In this document: positions 1 through 3,707 of the stretch, piece by piece | Layout: the number at the start of each line of letters is the position of its first letter | How positions within the stretch are numbered: the first letter of the stretch is position 1 | Source of the DNA: Galactobacter sp. | GTDB taxonomy: Bacteria; Actinomycetota; Actinomycetes; Actinomycetales; Micrococcaceae | Direction of reading: 5' to 3' | Assembly: GCA_022712075.1 (NCBI GenBank) | Contig: JALAHE010000224.1 | Location: forward strand, 1-5,447 | Length of the DNA: 5,447 nucleotides | Position numbers and translations under genes: made by a program | Notes under the pieces: generated by a model | Told to the model about the DNA's origin: nothing | The model's input: only the letters and a program-made list of their open reading frames with translations | Database searches by the model: none

Positions 1-78
1 GCCGCCGGAATGCTGGCCAAAGCGACGCCGCGTGACGCCCCGAGACGCCGCTGGGAGGGGCTCCACCGCGTCGCATGA
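1..78 (+). CDS. Possible 3' end of an upstream gene (weak)
   Basis: Frame 1 is open from the window edge to a TGA at 76-78 and has mostly G or C at third codon positions, as in the genes downstream. The visible tail is about 25 residues, rich in Arg and Ala, and ends in WEGLHRVA. No family can be recognised from so short a piece. If real, it would end about 98 bases before the binding-protein start and could supply the transcript for the operon, because the gap has no recognisable promoter. Against it, frame 2 is also open across this stretch, and so is the reverse strand leftward from an ATG at 76. In a GC-rich genome a short open frame means little. Confidence 0.2.
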   Translation, partial: AAGMLAKATPRDAPRRRWEGLHRVA

Positions 79-176
79 CGGCGGGGAAAAACGCCACGCC
101 GCTTCCTGGAAGAGTCGCCGCACCAACCCCTCATGAAGGCCGCGCTCGCCGCGGCCCCCGGCACGAAAGCAGGCTC
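79..176 (+). promoter_or_regulatory. Leader region of the transporter operon
   Basis: This non-coding stretch precedes the binding-protein gene. Neither it nor the preceding bases 1-78 contain a single TA dinucleotide, so no TANNNT -10 hexamer exists here. Transcription must start farther upstream or use an atypical promoter. It holds an 11-base inverted repeat, CTTCCTGGAAG (102-112), and a perfect 7-bp hairpin (138-156). A weak Shine-Dalgarno-like GCAGG (169-173) lies only 3 bases before the ATG at 177. No protein-binding site can be named. Confidence 0.4.
138..156 (+). other. GC stem-loop in the 5' leader
   Basis: GGCCGCG (138-144) pairs perfectly with CGCGGCC (150-156) around a CTCGC loop. 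It ends 20 bases before the ATG of the binding-protein gene and 12 bases before its weak ribosome-binding site. There is no T run after it, so it is not a standard intrinsic terminator. It could shape access to the start region or stabilise the 5' end of the mRNA. A 7-bp GC stem can also arise by chance in such GC-rich DNA. Confidence 0.35.
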
Positions 177-1793
177 ATGTCCCGCCGTCACTTGTCCACC
201 CTCGCCCTCTTTTCGGCAGCCGCCTTGGGCTTGACTGCGTGCGCCGGTGGCGCCACCGCAGCGGATGGCGGCGCCGGGACCGATCGAACCCTCGTCTACG
301 CCCACCAGCAGGAACCTGCCTGCGTGTTTGGCGGCTGGATCGAACAGGCCTACCTCTCCTATCAGGTGCTCGACAGCCTCACCTCGCTCGACGAGAACGG
401 GAAGGCCGTCCCGTGGCTCGCCACGGACTGGAAGGCCTCCGCCGACGGACTGACCTGGACGCTGACCCTCAAGGACGGCGTGAAGTTCACCGACGGCACG
501 GCCGTCGACGCCGCCGCGAACTTCGACTACTGGGTGGACGGCGGCAACTCCACCGCAGCCGTCTGGCTCGGCGGCTACTACGACTCCGCCAAGGCCGTCG
601 ACGCCACGACGCTGGCCATCAAGCTCAAGCGGCCTTATCCGCAGCTGCCGGAGACCATCAGCCAGGGCTACTTCGGCATCCAGTCGGCCAAGGCGCTCAA
701 GGAGCGCACGGCGGAGCAGAACTGCGAGGCGCCCATCGGCTCCGGCGCGTTCACGGTGTCCGAGTGGAACCGCGGCCAGAACATCCTGCTCAAGCGCAAC
801 GACCAGTACACCTCGTGGCCGGCCAACGCCAAGGTGCAGGGACCAGCCAAGCTCGCAGCGGTCGACTGGCGCTTTGTCCCGGACGGGACCACCCGCGCCA
901 CGGCGCTCAAGGCCGACGAGGTCGACGCGATCTACGACGTGCCGGCCATTGATTGGCAGCAGCTCGAGCAGGGCGGCTTCCAGCTGCAGAAGTACGTGAC
1001 CGGCGGCCGTCCGCAGGCGCTGACCTTTAACACCCGCGAGGGCATCTTCAAGGACGAGTCGGTGCGCAAGGCCTTCGCCTACAGCCTCGACCGCCCGGCC
1101 CTCGTGGAGACCGTTGGCCTCGACGTCATCCCGTTCGAGGGCAACGGCTCGGTCAGCCAGGCCACCACCGACTACAGCCAGAAGGCGGCCGACGCCTACA
1201 GCTACGACGCAGCCAAGGCCAACGAGCTGCTCGACGCCGCGGGCTGGAGTGAGCGCGACGCCGAGGGGTACCGCACCAAGAACGGCAAGGTCCTCGAGGC
1301 CAAGCTGCCCTACGGCGCCGGCTCGATCGTCAACGCGGACGGCGCCTCGATCCTGCAGGGCGTGGCCGAGCAGGCCAAGGCCGTGGGTTTCAAGGTCACG
1401 CTGATCTCCGTGCCGCAGTCCGAGCTCTTCTCCGGGGCCTACTCCAAGCCGAACGAGAGCGACATCTACGCCGGCTACTGGACCTCGGTGACCTCCGGCA
1501 TCCTCTACATCAACTGGCGCCCCGACACCGAGAAGAGCCCCAACGGCAACAACTCGGCCTTCACCCAGGACGCGACGCTTGAGAAGTTCATCCTCGAGGG
1601 CAACTCTGCAAGCGACCCGGCCGAGCGGGCCAAGGCGTACCAGGACGCCCAGGAGTACATCGCCGATCACGCCTACGCGATCGGCCTCTACGACCGGCTG
1701 AGCACGCTTGCCGTGGCCCCGGATGTCGTCGACGTGTGGCAGGAGCACTCGCAGGGGGGACCGGTCTTCCATGACGCTCACTTCAGCTCCTGA
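177..1793 (+). CDS. ABC transporter solute-binding lipoprotein, family 5 (DppA/OppA-like)
   Basis: This is the extracytoplasmic receptor of the importer: it binds the solute and delivers it to the permease pair. The protein is 538 residues, a normal length for SBP_bac_5. Residues 1-22 form a lipoprotein signal: MSRRH, a hydrophobic core, and the lipobox LTAC with lipidated Cys22. An Ala/Gly-rich tether runs to about residue 37. The family fold is visible in LDSLTSLDENGKAVPWLATDW (65-85), the segment WTLTLKDGVKFTDGTAV (94-110), GSGAFTV (188-194), VRKAFAYSLDR (296-306) and AKANELLDAAGW (346-357). The frame stays open upstream to an ATG at 75, but that start would put the lipobox Cys at residue 56 behind a charged, non-hydrophobic stretch, so 177 is preferred. 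The mature protein has only two other cysteines, C49 and C183, which could form a disulfide. The 3' end overlaps the next gene by 23 bases. The substrate is not predictable. A similarity to the KPN_01854-type lineage found beside luciferase-like monooxygenases is possible but comes from memory only. Confidence 0.93.
   Translation: MSRRHLSTLALFSAAALGLTACAGGATAADGGAGTDRTLVYAHQQEPACVFGGWIEQAYLSYQVLDSLTSLDENGKAVPWLATDWKASADGLTWTLTLKDGVKFTDGTAVDAAANFDYWVDGGNSTAAVWLGGYYDSAKAVDATTLAIKLKRPYPQLPETISQGYFGIQSAKALKERTAEQNCEAPIGSGAFTVSEWNRGQNILLKRNDQYTSWPANAKVQGPAKLAAVDWRFVPDGTTRATALKADEVDAIYDVPAIDWQQLEQGGFQLQKYVTGGRPQALTFNTREGIFKDESVRKAFAYSLDRPALVETVGLDVIPFEGNGSVSQATTDYSQKAADAYSYDAAKANELLDAAGWSERDAEGYRTKNGKVLEAKLPYGAGSIVNADGASILQGVAEQAKAVGFKVTLISVPQSELFSGAYSKPNESDIYAGYWTSVTSGILYINWRPDTEKSPNGNNSAFTQDATLEKFILEGNSASDPAERAKAYQDAQEYIADHAYAIGLYDRLSTLAVAPDVVDVWQEHSQGGPVFHDAHFSS
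245..258. repeat. 14-bp perfect palindrome in the lipoprotein tether codons
   Basis: CGGTGGCGCCACCG reads the same on both strands. It lies just after the lipobox Cys codon (240-242), in the Ala/Gly tether, where protein constraint is low. It could be an intragenic operator half-pair, but it has no spacer and could be a chance product of Gly/Ala codons. Confidence 0.3.
1753..1760 (+). promoter_or_regulatory. Ribosome-binding site for the first permease, inside the binding-protein gene
   Basis: AGGGGGGA sits 10 bases before the ATG at 1771. It supports that start over the in-frame ATGs at 1708 and 1723, which would add an Arg/Ser-rich stretch and lengthen the gene overlap. The site is read by ribosomes while they are finishing the binding-protein gene, which suits translational coupling. 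Confidence 0.5.
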
Positions 1794-2790
1794 GCGGGAT
1801 GCGGCGGGGGGCCTCGAGCCCCCCGCCGCGCCCCCGGCGGGCCGGGGACGCGGGCTCGTACTGCGCTGGGGCGGCCGCCTGCTCGGCGCCCTCGTGACCC
1901 TCTGGGGTGCCGCCACCGTCGCCTTCCTCGCGCAGCTCGCACTGCCGGGGGACCGGGCCACGGTCATCTTCAACATCCGGGCCGGCCAGGCCATCGAACG
2001 CACGCCGGAGGAACTCGCCTCCATCAACGAGCAGTTCGGTCTCCAGCGCCCCGCCTGGCAGCAATACGTCGATTTCCTCGGCGGCTTGCTGCGCGGCGAC
2101 CTCGGCGACTCCTACCAGCAGTTCCGCCCCGTGGCGGCGCTCATCGCCGAGCAGCTGCCCTCCACCCTGGCGCTCACGGCGCTCGCGCTCGTGTTCGCGT
2201 GGATCATCATGGTCCTGTGGGTCACGCTGACCGCGGGCCGCGCCCCGTGGCTGCGCTCCGTGGGCGCCGTCATCGACACCGTCGCCGCCGGACTGCCGCA
2301 CTACTGGCTCGGCATCCTCCTGCTCGTGGTGTTCGCCGCCGGCCTCGGCTGGTTCCCCGTCATCAGCGGCGACAAGCCGGCGGGCATCGTTCTGCCGGCC
2401 CTCACCCTGGCCATTCCGTTGGCGGGCTTCATGGGGCAATCGACGCGCACGGAGTACGAGAACACGCTCAAGCAGCCCTTCGTGACCACGGCGCGGCTGC
2501 GCGGCCTGAGCGACACGTCCGTGCGCCTGCGCCACGTGCTGCGCCACGCGATGCTTCCCGCCGTCACCCTCTCGGGCTGGGCCGTGGGCGCGACGCTCTC
2601 CGGCGCCGTCGTGGTGGAGGCGCTCTTCTCCCGCCGCGGCGTCGGCTCCCTGCTCGTGACCGCGGTGAACCAGCAGGACCTGCCCGTCGTAACGGGCGTC
2701 GTGATCCTCACCGCCGCGATCTACGTGCTCGTGAACCTCGCGGTGGACGCCGCGTACTCGCTCATCGACCCCCGATTGAAGGCGTCATGA
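1771..2790 (+). CDS. ABC transporter permease, DppB/OppB-like (BPD_transp_1)
   Basis: This is the first membrane subunit of the importer, 339 residues from the chosen start. After a Pro/Gly/Ala/Arg-rich cytoplasmic tail (1-30), the first membrane segment lies at about 36-57. A large outer loop follows, with the family hallmark of a conserved GLQRPAWQQYVDFLGGLLRGDLGDS (90-114 region). Further membrane segments lie at about 130-154, 166-193, 206-222, 265-285 and 305-328. The EAA loop that docks on the ATPase is visible as TTARLRGLSDTSVRLRHVL (239-257), followed by RHAMLPAVT. The C-terminus ends in SLIDPRLKAS, typical of DppB proteins. The gene starts within the binding-protein gene (23-base overlap), and its stop overlaps the next start as ATGA. 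Its N-terminal tail codons contain the strong hairpins at 1801-1847. The subfamily is clear; the substrate is not. Confidence 0.95.
   Translation: MTLTSAPERDAAGGLEPPAAPPAGRGRGLVLRWGGRLLGALVTLWGAATVAFLAQLALPGDRATVIFNIRAGQAIERTPEELASINEQFGLQRPAWQQYVDFLGGLLRGDLGDSYQQFRPVAALIAEQLPSTLALTALALVFAWIIMVLWVTLTAGRAPWLRSVGAVIDTVAAGLPHYWLGILLLVVFAAGLGWFPVISGDKPAGIVLPALTLAIPLAGFMGQSTRTEYENTLKQPFVTTARLRGLSDTSVRLRHVLRHAMLPAVTLSGWAVGATLSGAVVVEALFSRRGVGSLLVTAVNQQDLPVVTGVVILTAAIYVLVNLAVDAAYSLIDPRLKAS
1801..1829 (+). other. Strong 12-bp GC stem-loop just after the binding-protein stop codon
   Basis: GCGGCGGGGGGC (1801-1812) pairs without mismatch with GCCCCCCGCCGC (1818-1829) around the loop CTCGA. It begins 8 bases after the binding-protein TGA (1791-1793) and 30 bases into the first permease gene, where it encodes residues 11-20 of a disordered tail. 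No T run follows, so it is not a standard intrinsic terminator. By analogy with hairpins between binding-protein and permease genes in other ABC operons such as malE-malF, it may protect the upstream mRNA from 3' decay or slow permease translation. The structure is seen directly; the role is inferred. Confidence 0.65.
1832..1847 (+). other. Second stem-loop directly following
   Basis: CCCCGG (1832-1837) pairs with CCGGGG (1842-1847) around CGGG. It lies two bases after the larger hairpin and is still in the permease tail codons. Together they form a tandem pair of GC hairpins over 47 bases. Confidence 0.45.
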
Positions 2791-3707
2791 CCCAGCCACT
2801 CGAGTCAACGGCGGCCGCGGCCGCCACGCACCGCGGCACCCAAGGCGCCGCCACCCCGGGAGGCCCCCGGCGCCGTCGGGCCTCGGAACTGCTGCCGCGC
2901 TTGCGCGGCAAGGGCGGCCTCGTGGCGGCGCTCGCCGTCGTTGCCTTCCTGGCCGTCGCCTCCGCGGCGCCGCAGCTGCTCGCGACCCACGACGCCTACG
3001 CGCTCGATCTCGGCTCGGCGCTCCAGGCCCCCTCCTTCGCCCACCTCTTCGGCACGGACGAGCAGGGGCGGGACCTGTACTCCCGCGTGGTGTTCGGCAC
3101 CGCGCAGTCCCTCGGGATCGGCCTCGGAGCGGCAGGCCTGAGCATCGTGCTCGCCCTCGTGCTCGGCGGCGCCGCGGCGCTCGGCAACCGCGTGGTCAGC
3201 GCCGTGGCCTCCCGGCTCATCGAGATCCAGTTCGCCTTCCCGACCCTGCTGCTCGCGCTGCTCGTCGTGGCGGTGACCGGCCCCTCGGCCCTGGCCCAGG
3301 TGCTCGCGGTGGCCGTCGGCTCGGCGCCCGGCTACGCCCGCATGGTGAGGGCGCAGATCCTCCAGGCCTCGGGCTCCGGCTACGTCGAGGCGGCGCTCAC
3401 GCTGGGCCATCCGCGCTCGGCGATCCTGCGCCGGCACGTCTTCCCCAACGCGATCCGCCCGCTCGTGGCGATCCTGGCCATGTCGGTTGGCCAGTCCATC
3501 GTGTGGGCCTCGAGCCTCGCATTCCTGGGGCTCGGCGTGTCCCCGCCGTCCCCCGAGTGGGGAGCCCTGTTGGATGCCGGGCGCCGCTACATCGTGCACG
3601 CGCCCTGGCTCACCGTCATCCCCGGCCTCGTGATCGTGGTGGTCGCGGTCGCCTCCACCACCATCGGACAGCACCTGCGCCTCGCGCTGGAGAAGGGCGA
3701 GAAATGA
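2787..3707 (+). CDS. ABC transporter permease, DppC/OppC-like (BPD_transp_1 with OppC_N)
   Basis: This is the second membrane subunit, 306 residues, which pairs with the upstream DppB-like protein to form the translocation channel. It begins with a cytoplasmic tail of about 40 residues, rich in Ala, Gly, Thr and Arg (RRRR at 28-31), longer than in many relatives. The first membrane segment is at about 44-66. The DppC hallmark HLFGTDEQGRDLYSRVVFG is at 86-104. More membrane segments lie at about 107-133, 143-163, 167-185, 226-249 and 273-293. The EAA loop is YVEAALTLGHPRSAILRRHV (199-218), followed by FPNAIRPL. SLAFLGLGVSPPSPEWGALL (243-262) is typical of the family. The start ATG shares bases with the previous stop (ATGA), with GAAGG at 2778-2782 as a close ribosome-binding site. 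The frame continues open upstream to 2199, but that part is a shadow of the first permease. The stop again overlaps the next start as ATGA. Confidence 0.95.
   Translation: MTQPLESTAAAAATHRGTQGAATPGGPRRRRASELLPRLRGKGGLVAALAVVAFLAVASAAPQLLATHDAYALDLGSALQAPSFAHLFGTDEQGRDLYSRVVFGTAQSLGIGLGAAGLSIVLALVLGGAAALGNRVVSAVASRLIEIQFAFPTLLLALLVVAVTGPSALAQVLAVAVGSAPGYARMVRAQILQASGSGYVEAALTLGHPRSAILRRHVFPNAIRPLVAILAMSVGQSIVWASSLAFLGLGVSPPSPEWGALLDAGRRYIVHAPWLTVIPGLVIVVVAVASTTIGQHLRLALEKGEK
2844..2874 (+). other. Stem-loop in the tail codons of the second permease
   Basis: GGCGCCG (2844-2850) pairs perfectly with CGGCGCC (2868-2874) across a 17-base loop. Like the hairpin in the first permease gene, it lies in the low-constraint N-terminal tail, about 57 bases after the start codon. 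With a long loop and GC-only arms it is weaker evidence than the 1801-1829 structure. Confidence 0.25.
3689..3696 (+). promoter_or_regulatory. Strong ribosome-binding site for the ATPase gene
   Basis: GGAGAAGG lies 7 bases before the ATG at 3704, within the last codons of the second permease. It is the best Shine-Dalgarno match in the operon and fixes the ATPase start at the ATGA overlap. Confidence 0.6.

Noticed and set aside
75..176. Upstream ATG at 75 as start of the binding protein, forming ATGA with the frame 1 stop
   Set aside because: It would add 34 charged residues before the signal peptide and place the lipobox Cys at residue 56, incompatible with normal lipoprotein export.
133..234. 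Small leader frame beginning ATG AAG at 133, 33 codons, ending at 232-234
   Set aside because: No good ribosome-binding site and low-complexity content; it overlaps the binding-protein start in another frame without other support. A leader peptide cannot be fully excluded.
231..236. TTGACT as a -35 box
   Set aside because: It lies inside the signal peptide codons and no -10-like TANNNT sequence lies at suitable distance.
1708..1770. Earlier in-frame ATGs (1708, 1723) for the first permease
   Set aside because: They would add an Arg/Ser-rich stretch unlike the family and deepen the overlap, and the ATG at 1771 has a purine-rich site at suitable distance.
1801..1847. Intrinsic transcription terminator
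   Set aside because: The stem is strong but no T run follows and the operon plainly continues, so only partial termination or another role is possible.
1783..2547. Reverse-strand open frame of 254 residues over the first permease
   Set aside because: Arg/Gly/Glu-rich and featureless; shadow of the DppB-like gene.
2199..2786. Extended frame ahead of the second permease
   Set aside because: It is an out-of-frame shadow of the first permease, Arg/His-rich. The real start is the ATGA at 2787 with GAAGG before it.
2811..2824. 14-bp palindrome GCGGCCGCGGCCGC as an operator
   Set aside because: It is simple GCGGCC repetition from Ala codons with no spacer; chance is the better explanation in this base composition.
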